Shown here: positions 1 through 8,104 of the stretch, in pieces
How positions within the stretch are numbered: the first letter of the stretch is position 1
Layout of the letters: the number at the start of each line of letters is the position of its first letter
Translations under genes and position numbers: made by a program
Source of the DNA: Sphingomonas kyeonggiensis
GTDB taxonomy: Bacteria; Pseudomonadota; Alphaproteobacteria; Sphingomonadales; Sphingomonadaceae
Length of the DNA: 64,000 bases
Assembly (NCBI RefSeq): GCF_030812785.1
Contig: NZ_JAUSTJ010000002.1
Location: forward strand, 496,001 to 560,000
Reading direction: 5' to 3'
Notes under the pieces: generated by a model
Databases searched by the model: none
What the model was told of the DNA's origin: nothing
What the model saw: the letters and a program-made list of their open reading frames with translations, nothing else

Positions 1-1
1 G

Positions 2-2665
2 CTCGGCCACAGCTTCGATCAGCCGCGCGGCCGCCCGTCCGCCGATGACGTCGCCACCGCATTCGACGAAGTCGCTCAGGCGGTGGCGGACCGTCAGGCC
101 AAGCGCTTGTTCGACGAAGTCGATCCGCTGCGCCGCGCGCTGTTGCTCGGCTTCCCCGCCCAGCTCGGGTCGCTGCGCGCCCGGGTCGCCCGCTTCCTCG
201 AAGGCGCCTTCACCAGCGGCGACGAGCCGAGCGGCCAGCTCCGGGGCTTCTACCTCACCAGCGGCGTCCAGCAGGGCGCGCCGCTCGACCGCATCCTGGC
301 GGGCATGGCCGACATCTATGATCGCCCCGCCCAACCGGCCCAGGGCAGCGGCAGCTCGGGCCGCGCCTATTTCCTCAACCGGCTGCTCGGCGATGTGATG
401 TTCGGCGAGGCCGGGCTGGTGACGATGGACCCCGCCGCCCGCCGCCGCCAGCGCGCCCGGCTGGTCGCCGGGCTCACCGCGATCACGGCGGTGGTGCTGC
501 TCACCTTCACCGCCTGGGGCGTCAGCTTCGCCAATAATCGCGGCTTCCAGAACGACCTGCTGGCGAAGACCGAGGCCGCGCGCGGCCAGTTCCGCGAGGC
601 CGGAATCGACCTGCAACAGGTCCGCGAGAGCGACGGCGACCTGCGCGCCGCGCTGCCCGGCCTCAACGCGCTGCGCAGCCTGCCGCGCGGCTATGCCGAT
701 CGCCAGAAGGGCGGCCCGCCGCTGATGATGACCTTCGGCCTCTACGAAAGCGGGCTCAGCAGCCAGGCCGAGGAGACCTATCGCGAGGCGCTGCGCCGGG
801 TGATGCTGCCCCGGCTGATGCTGCGGCTGGAGCAATATATGCGCGGCCATGGCGGCGACGCGATGGCGCTGTACGAGCCGCTCAAGGTCTATCTCATGCT
901 CGGCCAGCAGGGCCCGATGGACGCGAAGACGGTCAAACGCTGGATCACCACCGATTGGGCGACCGAAGTCTATCCGGGTTCGGACAGCAATGCCGAGCGC
1001 GGCCAGCTTGCCCGCCATCTCGACGCGCTGCTCGAGGACAGGAACCTCGCCGGCGTCTGGGCCGATCGCAAGCCGCCGCTTGACGGTGCGCTGGTCGCCA
1101 GCGCCCGCGCGGCGATCGGCACGCTCTCGCTCGCCGACCGCGCCTATGCGGTGATGAAGCAGAAGGCCGCCACCGCCGGCGCCGATTGGGAAGCCGCCAA
1201 CATCCTGTCGCAGGGCGACGCCATCGCCTTCGCCGATCGCGAGAAGGTCCTGTCCACCCGCGTGCCCCATTTCTTCACCCGCGACGGGTTCGAGAAGAGC
1301 TACACGCTCGGCCTCGCCACCGTGCAGGAAGACTTGAAGCGCGATCTCTGGGTGCTCGGCGGCGATGCCGATACCGGCGGCGTGCGCGACGAGATGAGCA
1401 ACATCCGCCCCGGCGTCGCCGGCCTTTATGCCAAGGATTATATCGCCGCCTGGGAAGGCGTGATCGCCGCGATGCAGCCCGCGGACTATTTCCGCGATGC
1501 CTCTGCGTTCGGCGCGATGACCAAGAGCCCGTCGCCGATCAAGCGCGTGCTGCTCGAGTTGCGCAAGAACACCATCTTCGCCGGCGGCGCTCAGGCGGTC
1601 GGCAAGCGGATCGTGCAGGACCGGATCAACCGCTCGCGCTTCGGCCGCTATGCCGGAGACGCCACCAATGGCCGGGCCGCGGGGCTCGACGCGGGCGAGG
1701 AGATCACCGCCTATTTCCAGCCGCTCCACGACTATGTCGGCGACGGCAAGGGATCGGCCCCGATCGACGAGTTCGTCGCGGCGGTGAAGCAGGCGGGGCA
1801 GGCGGTGATCGCCGCCCAGTCGGTCGGCGGCGGCGGCGGATCGGACGCCACCCAGGCGCAGATGGCCACCGCCATGGCCTCGGTGAAGGCAGCCGCAGCC
1901 GGCGCGCCGCCCCAGCTCCAGGGCTTCGTCAACGCCGCGGCCGGCGGCGGATCGGCGGCGCAGATCAGCGCGGCCAAGGGCGCCGTCTCCGAAGCCTATG
2001 CCCAGGTTGTCCTCCCGGCGTGCCAGGAGGTCGCGCAGGAGCATTTCCCTTTTTTCGGGGCCGCCGCGGCCAAGGATGCCCCGGCGGTTGATGTGCTCCG
2101 CGTGTTCGGCATGGGCGGCACGCTCGATGGCTTCGTCCAGCAGCGGCTGAAGCCGCTGATCGACACCAGCGGCCCGGTCTGGCGCTGGAAGCAGGACGAT
2201 CCGATCGCGCGCACGCTCGATCCCGGCAGCCCCGAACAGCTGGCCAAGGCGGCGCAGATTCGCGATCTGCTCGCCGGCGGGCTGCCGATCAAGGTGTCGA
2301 TGGCCAGGTTCGGCCCCGGGGTCACTGCGGTCGAAGTCTCGAACGGCGGCTCGACCTACAAGTTCGACGCGACCAGCAACCTGCCCAAGCCCTTGCTCTG
2401 GTCGGTCTCGGGCGGCCTGCCCGAAGCCTCGGTCGTGCTCTACCAGGCCGATGGCAAGGAGCTGCGCCGCTTCGAGGCCGAGGGCCCCTGGGCGCTATTC
2501 CGGCTGATGGGCCAGGCGCAGATGGAGAATGCCGGCGCCCAGGCGATCCGCGCGACCTTCGGCGAAGGCTCCGGCAGCGCCACGCTGGCGATCCAGCTGC
2601 CCAGCCAGCGCAACCCGTTCAGCCGCGGCGACCTCTGGTCGTTTCGCTGCCCGGCGTCGCTATGA
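2..2665 (+). CDS. tssM: Type VI secretion membrane-complex protein TssM (IcmF), 5' truncated
   Basis: C-terminal 887 residues of an IcmF/TssM protein, open from the first bases, so the gene begins outside the window. TssM forms the inner-membrane to periplasm channel of the T6SS with TssL and TssJ. A hydrophobic helix at visible residues about 154-174 fits the third TssM membrane segment, and the long region after it fits the periplasmic IcmF-related and C-terminal domains. The cytoplasmic NTPase-like domain with its Walker motif would lie upstream and cannot be seen. The stop overlaps the tagF start (ATGA). Assignment rests on size, topology and neighbours tagF, pppA and ppkA. Confidence 0.9.
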   Translation, partial: LGHSFDQPRGRPSADDVATAFDEVAQAVADRQAKRLFDEVDPLRRALLLGFPAQLGSLRARVARFLEGAFTSGDEPSGQLRGFYLTSGVQQGAPLDRILAGMADIYDRPAQPAQGSGSSGRAYFLNRLLGDVMFGEAGLVTMDPAARRRQRARLVAGLTAITAVVLLTFTAWGVSFANNRGFQNDLLAKTEAARGQFREAGIDLQQVRESDGDLRAALPGLNALRSLPRGYADRQKGGPPLMMTFGLYESGLSSQAEETYREALRRVMLPRLMLRLEQYMRGHGGDAMALYEPLKVYLMLGQQGPMDAKTVKRWITTDWATEVYPGSDSNAERGQLARHLDALLEDRNLAGVWADRKPPLDGALVASARAAIGTLSLADRAYAVMKQKAATAGADWEAANILSQGDAIAFADREKVLSTRVPHFFTRDGFEKSYTLGLATVQEDLKRDLWVLGGDADTGGVRDEMSNIRPGVAGLYAKDYIAAWEGVIAAMQPADYFRDASAFGAMTKSPSPIKRVLLELRKNTIFAGGAQAVGKRIVQDRINRSRFGRYAGDATNGRAAGLDAGEEITAYFQPLHDYVGDGKGSAPIDEFVAAVKQAGQAVIAAQSVGGGGGSDATQAQMATAMASVKAAAAGAPPQLQGFVNAAAGGGSAAQISAAKGAVSEAYAQVVLPACQEVAQEHFPFFGAAAAKDAPAVDVLRVFGMGGTLDGFVQQRLKPLIDTSGPVWRWKQDDPIARTLDPGSPEQLAKAAQIRDLLAGGLPIKVSMARFGPGVTAVEVSNGGSTYKFDATSNLPKPLLWSVSGGLPEASVVLYQADGKELRRFEAEGPWALFRLMGQAQMENAGAQAIRATFGEGSGSATLAIQLPSQRNPFSRGDLWSFRCPASL

Positions 2666-3159
2666 GCGCGCGCCTGTTCGGCAAGCTGCCGGCGCATGGT
2701 GATTTCGTCGCGCGCGGGCTCGGTGCGGCGGAGCGCGAGGCGCTCGATGCCTGGCTGTCGGCCGAGATGCTCGCCGCCCGCGAGGCGCTCGGCGTTGATT
2801 TCGAGGACCGCTACGACCGCGCACCGCCCTGGCGCTTCGCCGGGCCGGACGGGGCGGGCGTGCTGGTCGCCTCGGTCGACGGGGTGGGGCGGCGCTTTCC
2901 GCTCTATCTCGCGCTCGCGGGAGCAGGCGAAAGCGCCGCCGGGCAGATCGAGGACTTCGTCTATCGCACATTCGGCGAAGGCTGGGATGCGGATCGCCTG
3001 GCCGCAGAAGTTGGCAGTCTCGATCCGGCCGCCGAATCCGGCACTTCGGCGCCGCGCTGGTGGACGCTGGGCGGAGAGGGTTTCATGCCCGCTTCCTGCG
3101 AAGGCGACCGGCCCGAGGGGCTGCTCGCGAAGATGTTGATTTCCGAGGTGAATGCATGA
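2662..3159 (+). CDS. tagF: Type VI secretion-associated protein TagF (ImpM family)
   Basis: 165 residues, close to the usual size of the TagF/ImpM N-terminal domain. The start (FGKLPAHGDFVARGL) and the PLYLALAG stretch are typical of the family. In other bacteria TagF is a post-translational repressor of T6SS firing that acts with the FHA protein, in parallel to the PpkA/PppA kinase-phosphatase pair. All of these partners are in this window. It is not fused to PppA, as it is in some genomes, but is coupled to it: the tagF stop overlaps the next start by ATGA. Role inferred from family. Confidence 0.88.
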   Translation: MSARLFGKLPAHGDFVARGLGAAEREALDAWLSAEMLAAREALGVDFEDRYDRAPPWRFAGPDGAGVLVASVDGVGRRFPLYLALAGAGESAAGQIEDFVYRTFGEGWDADRLAAEVGSLDPAAESGTSAPRWWTLGGEGFMPASCEGDRPEGLLAKMLISEVNA

Positions 3160-3917
3160 GCGCGCAGCTGCGTCTCGACAGTGTCGGCGGCACCCATGTC
3201 GGCCGGGTGCGGACCAATAACGAGGATAGCTATGCCGTCCGCCCGGAACTTGCCTTCTGGGCGGTTGCGGACGGCATGGGCGGGCATGACAAGGGCGAAT
3301 GGGCCTCGGCGGCGCTCACCGACGCGGCGGGTGCGCTGGTGCTGCCGAGGGACTTCGACCAGGCCTGCACCGCGATCGCCGACATGATCCACGCCGCCAA
3401 TGCCCATATCCATGGCGAGGCGGCACAGCGCGGCATCCAGATGGGCTCGACCTTCGTCGCGCTCCACTTCAATGGCAGCGCCTTCGCCTTGTTCTGGGTG
3501 GGGGACAGCCGCGGCTATGTGCTGCGCGACGGCGTGCTCCACCAGCTCACCCGCGACCACAGCCAGGTCCAGGCGATGGTCGATCGCGGGCTGATCCGCC
3601 CCGAGGAAGCCGCCGGCCACCCGATGTCGCACGTCCTCGCTCGCGCCGTGGGTGCGCAGGCCGAGGTGGAGGTCGACGTCATCGTCGACCAGGCCCAGCC
3701 CGGGGACGTGTTCCTGCTGTGCAGCGACGGGCTGACCAACCGCGTCTCCGATGCCGAGATTGCCGAGGCGCTGGACGGGCATGGCCACCGCGAGGCGCTC
3801 GACTGGCTGATCGCGCTGACGCTCGAACGCGGCGCGCCGGACAATGTCACCGCGGTGATCATCGGGGTCAGCGAAACAACCCAGCTAAGCTTTGCCGCTA
3901 CCGGGTTGGCGCGATGA
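3156..3917 (+). CDS. pppA: PP2C-type Ser/Thr protein phosphatase of the T6SS (PppA/Stp)
   Basis: 253-residue PP2C phosphatase. Metal-binding motifs are visible: the NNEDSY block near residue 24, ADGMGG with D39, the FWVGDSRGY block, and CSDGLTN with GAPDNVT near the C terminus. In T6SS loci with threonine phosphorylation this enzyme reverses PpkA phosphorylation of the FHA protein and switches assembly off. The ATG at 3156 is preferred over upstream in-frame starts because it gives the expected PP2C N terminus and an ATGA overlap with tagF. It also overlaps ppkA by ATGA, so kinase and phosphatase are co-translated. Confidence 0.92.
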   Translation: MSAQLRLDSVGGTHVGRVRTNNEDSYAVRPELAFWAVADGMGGHDKGEWASAALTDAAGALVLPRDFDQACTAIADMIHAANAHIHGEAAQRGIQMGSTFVALHFNGSAFALFWVGDSRGYVLRDGVLHQLTRDHSQVQAMVDRGLIRPEEAAGHPMSHVLARAVGAQAEVEVDVIVDQAQPGDVFLLCSDGLTNRVSDAEIAEALDGHGHREALDWLIALTLERGAPDNVTAVIIGVSETTQLSFAATGLAR

Positions 3918-5797
3918 GCGACCCCAAGGACGATCCCAAGACGGTGTTCGTGCCGTCCACGCCCGAGCCGGCGCCGGAACCGGCGACCGAGTTCCAGCCG
4001 GGCGTGCCGGCCGAGCCTGCGACGGCGTTCCAGCCCGGCGGAACCGGTTTCGCGCCGCGCGGCGAGGGGACGACGATCCGGGTCGGCGACGTCCTCAACC
4101 ATCTGTTCGAAGTGAAGCGCTTCATCGCCCGGGGCGGGATGGGCGAGGTGTTCGAGGGGGTGAACATCAACACCGACGAGCGCGTCGCGATCAAGGTGAT
4201 GCTCCCCGCGCTCGCCAAGGACCCCAACGTCGTCTCGATGTTCCGGCGCGAGGCGCAGACCCTGCGCCGGCTGCGGCACGATGCGCTGGTCCACTACATC
4301 GTCCTCGCCGAGGAGCCGCAGCTCGGCGTGCTCTACATCGTCACCGAATTTATCGACGGTGCAAACTTATCGCTCGAAATGCGCCAGTTGGGACCGGATT
4401 CGTCCGAACTGCTCGCATTGCTCAAGCGCCTAGCCGCCGGCCTCGACACCGCGCACCGCCTTGGCGCGATCCACCGGGACATCGCGCCGGACAATATCCT
4501 GCTCGAGGACGGTAGGCTCGACCGCGCAAAGATAATAGACTTCGGGATCGCAAAGGAGATGGACCCGGGCACCGCGACCATCGTCGGCGAGGGGTTCGCG
4601 GGCAAGCTCAACTATGTTGCCCCCGAGCAGCTCGGCGACTTCGGCCGCGCGATCGGCCCCTGGACCGATGTCTACAGCCTTGCCCTGGTGATCCTGGCCC
4701 TGGCCCAGCGCGGCGACGTGAAGATGGGCGGCTCGCTGGTCGATGCGGTCGACAAGCGCCGTGCCGGGCCGGACCTGAGTGCCGTCGAGGAGCCTCTGCG
4801 CGGTGTGCTGGCCAGGATGCTCGCCCCGAACCCGGCCGAGCGCCTCCAGTCGATGGAAGCGGTGCTGGCCGAGGTGGCGAAGATCGAGGCCGTAACCCCT
4901 ACAAAAACCGACCCGAAGCGCTGGTGGCTGATCGGCGGGGGTGTCGGTGCCCTGGCGGTGGTGCTGGCCGGCGGCGGCCTGATGCTGACCCCGCGCGGCC
5001 CGGCGCCCTCGAAGACCGAGACTGCCCCGGCGGCCTCGAACGACCCGGTCCAGCTCGCCCGCTCGGCCATCGACGCGGCGCTGCCTTCGGTTGGCTGCAC
5101 CTGGCTCCAGATCGTCGAGGTTGCCCCCGGCAAGCCCGGCCCGGTCGCGCGTCTGACGGGGGTGGCGGGCAACCCGTCGGCCTCGCAAAACGAGATTTCC
5201 CAGGTACTTGCCCAGCGCAAGATCGAAGGGGCGAGCATCGATTTCAGCGAAGTCGCCCAGATCACCCAGTCGGGCTGCGCCGCGCTCGACACCTATCGCC
5301 AGGTCCGCGCCCCGGACTCGCACCAGCTCAGCGTCCCCCAGCGCAAGTTCGAGATGCGCATGCAGCCGGCCGATCCCACGCTCAGCGGCTATCCCGGCGA
5401 GAAGGCGGCCAATGTCGTCCTGCAGATCGCCATCGCCAATCCCAAGGACGATATCGCGCTGATCGGCCTCGAGCCCTCGGGCGTAATCGACCCGGAATTC
5501 TCCGGCCCGGGCACCGGTGTGCTGGGCCGCGAGGGGCTGAAGAAGCTCGCCGGCCAGACCCGGATGGTCACCGATCGCGGCGGCGACCGCTTCCAGATCC
5601 AGCTCGACGTCAACCATCCCGGCTGGTCGGGCGTGCTGATGATCAGCGGCAAGGGCCCGTTCGACCAGGCCCTGATCGCCCCGCCGCTCGGCGGGCGCGG
5701 GCCGGAATGGACGAACAAGTTCGTCTCCCAGGCGGCTGCGAATGGCTGGCAGACGCAGATGGTGTGGTTCAAGGTGGTGGACGAGGTGACGGAGTAG
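3914..5797 (+). CDS. ppkA: Membrane Ser/Thr protein kinase of the T6SS (PpkA-like) with novel extracytoplasmic part
   Basis: 627 residues. A proline/glutamate-rich N terminus (1-45) is followed by a Hanks-type kinase domain (about 55-315): glycine loop ARGGMGEVF, K94, HRDIAPDN with D189 and N194, and DFG at D209, all intact. A single membrane helix (about 337-357, rich in G/A/V/L) leads into some 270 residues outside the membrane. This outer part lacks an obvious von Willebrand factor A domain, which many PpkA proteins carry. The kinase should phosphorylate the FHA protein TagH to trigger T6SS assembly. The start at 3914 overlaps the pppA stop. Confidence 0.9.
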   Translation: MSDPKDDPKTVFVPSTPEPAPEPATEFQPGVPAEPATAFQPGGTGFAPRGEGTTIRVGDVLNHLFEVKRFIARGGMGEVFEGVNINTDERVAIKVMLPALAKDPNVVSMFRREAQTLRRLRHDALVHYIVLAEEPQLGVLYIVTEFIDGANLSLEMRQLGPDSSELLALLKRLAAGLDTAHRLGAIHRDIAPDNILLEDGRLDRAKIIDFGIAKEMDPGTATIVGEGFAGKLNYVAPEQLGDFGRAIGPWTDVYSLALVILALAQRGDVKMGGSLVDAVDKRRAGPDLSAVEEPLRGVLARMLAPNPAERLQSMEAVLAEVAKIEAVTPTKTDPKRWWLIGGGVGALAVVLAGGGLMLTPRGPAPSKTETAPAASNDPVQLARSAIDAALPSVGCTWLQIVEVAPGKPGPVARLTGVAGNPSASQNEISQVLAQRKIEGASIDFSEVAQITQSGCAALDTYRQVRAPDSHQLSVPQRKFEMRMQPADPTLSGYPGEKAANVVLQIAIANPKDDIALIGLEPSGVIDPEFSGPGTGVLGREGLKKLAGQTRMVTDRGGDRFQIQLDVNHPGWSGVLMISGKGPFDQALIAPPLGGRGPEWTNKFVSQAAANGWQTQMVWFKVVDEVTE

Positions 5798-5860
5798 CGT
5801 TGCTGCGCGGGTGCTGGCCCGCTTCAGGCGCTATACGATTATGCGCCGCACTCTCCTCTT

Positions 5861-5968
5861 CGTCACCCCGGCCTCGTGCCGGGGTCCACCAAGCCTCCAA
5901 GATTGAACTTAGAACCCCTTGTCCATGACGTGCCTCCCGGTGGACCCCGGCACAAGGCCGGGGTGACG
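5861..5968. repeat. REPIN-like inverted repeat, 30-bp arms
   Basis: Arms at 5861-5890 and 5939-5968 are reverse complements with one mismatch; each contains CACCCCGGC and a GGGGTCCACC end. It lies between the convergent ppkA and tagH genes and may also stop transcription from both sides. It is the same type of paired palindrome as those at 36646, 45701 and 50792, though the arm sequence differs. Confidence 0.85.
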
Positions 5969-6007
5969 GATGAGGGGACTCATCGAGAGGGGACGACGGC
6001 CTGCGAG

Positions 6008-7540
6008 CTACCCCCTCCGCTGCGCCCGCGACTGCTCCTCATAGGCGCGGCGGAATTCCTTGGCGAAGACGTCCATGAACGCCTCGTCCGATCCCTGCGC
6101 GACCCCGCCGAACTCCTTCTCATAGGCCTGCCACAAGGCAGCATCGCGCGCGCCGGGCAGGATCCTGGCGAGCAGCCCGCGGCTCTCAGCCCGCTGGCGG
6201 ATCGCGGTCGGCGAGAAGCGGTCGAGCGTTGCCCGCAGCGCGCCCTGCATCGCGCGCAGCGTCGCGATCTGGTGCGATTGCAGGTCGAAGAATGCGTTCT
6301 CGATCGCCGGCCCGGCATCCTGGAAGCCGCGTGCCGGCGGGTTGAGCAGCGCGGCGATCGCCTCTTCGGGCGTGCGCGCGAACTTGATCGGGTTGTTGCC
6401 GTCGACTTCGAAGGCGGTCGATTCCGCGCCCATCTGTGACTTGGCCCGCGCCCGCGCCTCGAGCATCACCACCAGCCCGGCGACCAGCCGGTGCAGGACT
6501 TGCCCGGCGCGGTCGAGCAAGGCGGGATTGCGCTGCTTGACGCTGCCTTCGACCCCCGCGGCGCGCAGGAATGCCTCGATCAGCGCATAATCCGGTGCAG
6601 GCGGCGGGGCCACCGGCGGGGCCGGCTGGGCGGCGCCATTGGACCCGGTGGGACGGGCCGCAGGCATGGCGAAATGTTGCTCTGCCACCGGCGCGCCGAT
6701 CGGCGTGGGGGCGGGGATGTCGCGCGCGCCGAAGGGCCGGGCAGGGGCAACGCCAAGCGCCTGTTCGGTGCCGACCGGACGGATGCCGAGCGGGTCGCCA
6801 TTCTCCTGGATCGGCTGGCCGAAACCGCCACGCGCCCAGTCGACGACATTGCCTTCGGCAAGCCGGCCCCAGATGTCGTCGGGCGCCGGCGCGGGCGGGC
6901 GGTCCGGTGCCGCGCTCGACCAGCCCGAGGCCGGTTGGGCGCTGGGCGCAGGCGTATGCCAGGCCGAAGCCACAGGGGCCTCGGGTACGGGCGGGGCGGG
7001 TGCCCAGCCTTGCGCATTGTCGGAGCGCGGACCCCAGCTGTCATTGTCGCTCGGCGCCGAAGGGATCGGCGCGGCACCCCAATTGCCCGGGGAAGGCGGC
7101 GGGTCCCAGCCGGTGGCGGGGCGGTTCGACACCGGTTCTGCCGGGAGCGGTGCCGGGGCGGGGGGAGCGTTGCCCCAGCCATCCCATTGCGAGGTCGCAT
7201 GGGCATGCACGGGGGCTGCGGCGCCCAGCGTCGCGCGGACCTCGTATCCGCCGATCGTCAGCATGTCGCCATCCACCAAGCGGTGCGGCTGGGTCAGGCG
7301 TTCGGGACGGCCGTTCACGAAGGTGCCGTTCATGCTCAGGTCGCTGAGCAGATAGGCGCCATCCTGGTAGCGGATCTCGCAGTGGCGCGACGAGATATGG
7401 TTGCGCGGATCGGGCAGGCACCAGTCGCAATTGGGCGAGCGGCCGATCAGCGCGCCGCGCTCGTTCAGCATGATCTCCGCGGGCACGCCATTGTCGAGCG
7501 TCGGGCGGCCGAGATTGGCGATGGCGAGGCGGAGGGTCAT
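6008..7540 (-). CDS. tagH: T6SS FHA-domain protein TagH
   Basis: 510 residues. The N-terminal FHA domain (about 1-95) shows the phosphothreonine-binding signatures GRSPNCDWCLPD, ISSRHCEI and DLSMNGTFVNG. A proline/alanine-rich, low-complexity linker (about 100-300) leads to a C-terminal domain of about 190 residues typical of T6SS FHA proteins. FHA proteins are the targets of PpkA and PppA. The start at 7540 was chosen because it begins the FHA fold directly and overlaps the upstream stop as ATGA; longer in-frame extensions would run into the DUF6931-like gene. Last gene of the leftward vgrG unit. Confidence 0.9.
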   Translation of the reverse strand: MTLRLAIANLGRPTLDNGVPAEIMLNERGALIGRSPNCDWCLPDPRNHISSRHCEIRYQDGAYLLSDLSMNGTFVNGRPERLTQPHRLVDGDMLTIGGYEVRATLGAAAPVHAHATSQWDGWGNAPPAPAPLPAEPVSNRPATGWDPPPSPGNWGAAPIPSAPSDNDSWGPRSDNAQGWAPAPPVPEAPVASAWHTPAPSAQPASGWSSAAPDRPPAPAPDDIWGRLAEGNVVDWARGGFGQPIQENGDPLGIRPVGTEQALGVAPARPFGARDIPAPTPIGAPVAEQHFAMPAARPTGSNGAAQPAPPVAPPPAPDYALIEAFLRAAGVEGSVKQRNPALLDRAGQVLHRLVAGLVVMLEARARAKSQMGAESTAFEVDGNNPIKFARTPEEAIAALLNPPARGFQDAGPAIENAFFDLQSHQIATLRAMQGALRATLDRFSPTAIRQRAESRGLLARILPGARDAALWQAYEKEFGGVAQGSDEAFMDVFAKEFRRAYEEQSRAQRRG

Positions 7541-8094
7541 TGCCGGGGCTGGATCCCGTGCTCGGCGATCGCCTCGGCACGTTCGAGCGCCTGGGCGAAG
7601 AAGGTCTTGGGATCGGTGCTGCGCCAGGCCGCCTGGACGACCGCGACAACCGCCAGCCGGTTGGCGAGGCCGGGGGCGGGCTGGACGGGTGCGACGCCCT
7701 CGGGCGCGATCGAGCCGCCGCTGTAGAAGATCGCCGTCGCCAGCGTCCGCTCGGGTGCCTCGCGGTCGGCGGACTGGGCGGCGGCATAGGCCTCGCGCCG
7801 CCTGGAGTCGTCGGGGTCCTTCAGCCACAGCCGCGCGCGTTCGATCGCGGTGCGTTCGGGGGACGAGGGCGTGGCGGCGGCGGGGTCGATCAGCCCGGCT
7901 GCCCAGTGGATCGCCTCGCGCCGGGGCAGGGCATGGCCGATATAGGCGACGGCCTCTGCGGGATCGGCTGCGCGCAACGCAGCGTAGTGCGCGCGCACGG
8001 GGACGTCCGGCGCAGGAAGCTCCGCGCCGCGCAACTCCATCAATTCCCCGACCTGGCGTGCCCGAGTGAGATGCACGCTACGCCACGGCTCCAT
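7537..8094 (-). CDS. DUF6931-like T6SS-linked protein
   Basis: 185-residue soluble, probably mostly helical protein with no signal peptide or catalytic motif that I can see. The pattern (HYAALRAADPAEAVAYIGHA, REAIHWAAG, and a C-terminal ATAIFYSGGSIAP stretch) matches my recollection of a family of unknown function, DUF6931, found next to FHA genes in T6SS loci. It lies 10 bases downstream of vgrG and overlaps tagH by ATGA, so it is co-expressed with both. A role in effector loading or FHA regulation is possible but not shown. The family name is a recollection and could be wrong; the T6SS link is firm. Confidence 0.65.
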   Translation of the reverse strand: MEPWRSVHLTRARQVGELMELRGAELPAPDVPVRAHYAALRAADPAEAVAYIGHALPRREAIHWAAGLIDPAAATPSSPERTAIERARLWLKDPDDSRRREAYAAAQSADREAPERTLATAIFYSGGSIAPEGVAPVQPAPGLANRLAVVAVVQAAWRSTDPKTFFAQALERAEAIAEHGIQPRQ

Positions 8095-8104
8095 GAACGG
8101 CCCC

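Noticed and set aside
5861..5968. A CRISPR array or direct-repeat array
   Set aside because: The repeats are inverted pairs, not evenly spaced direct repeats with spacers; no cas genes were seen in the window.
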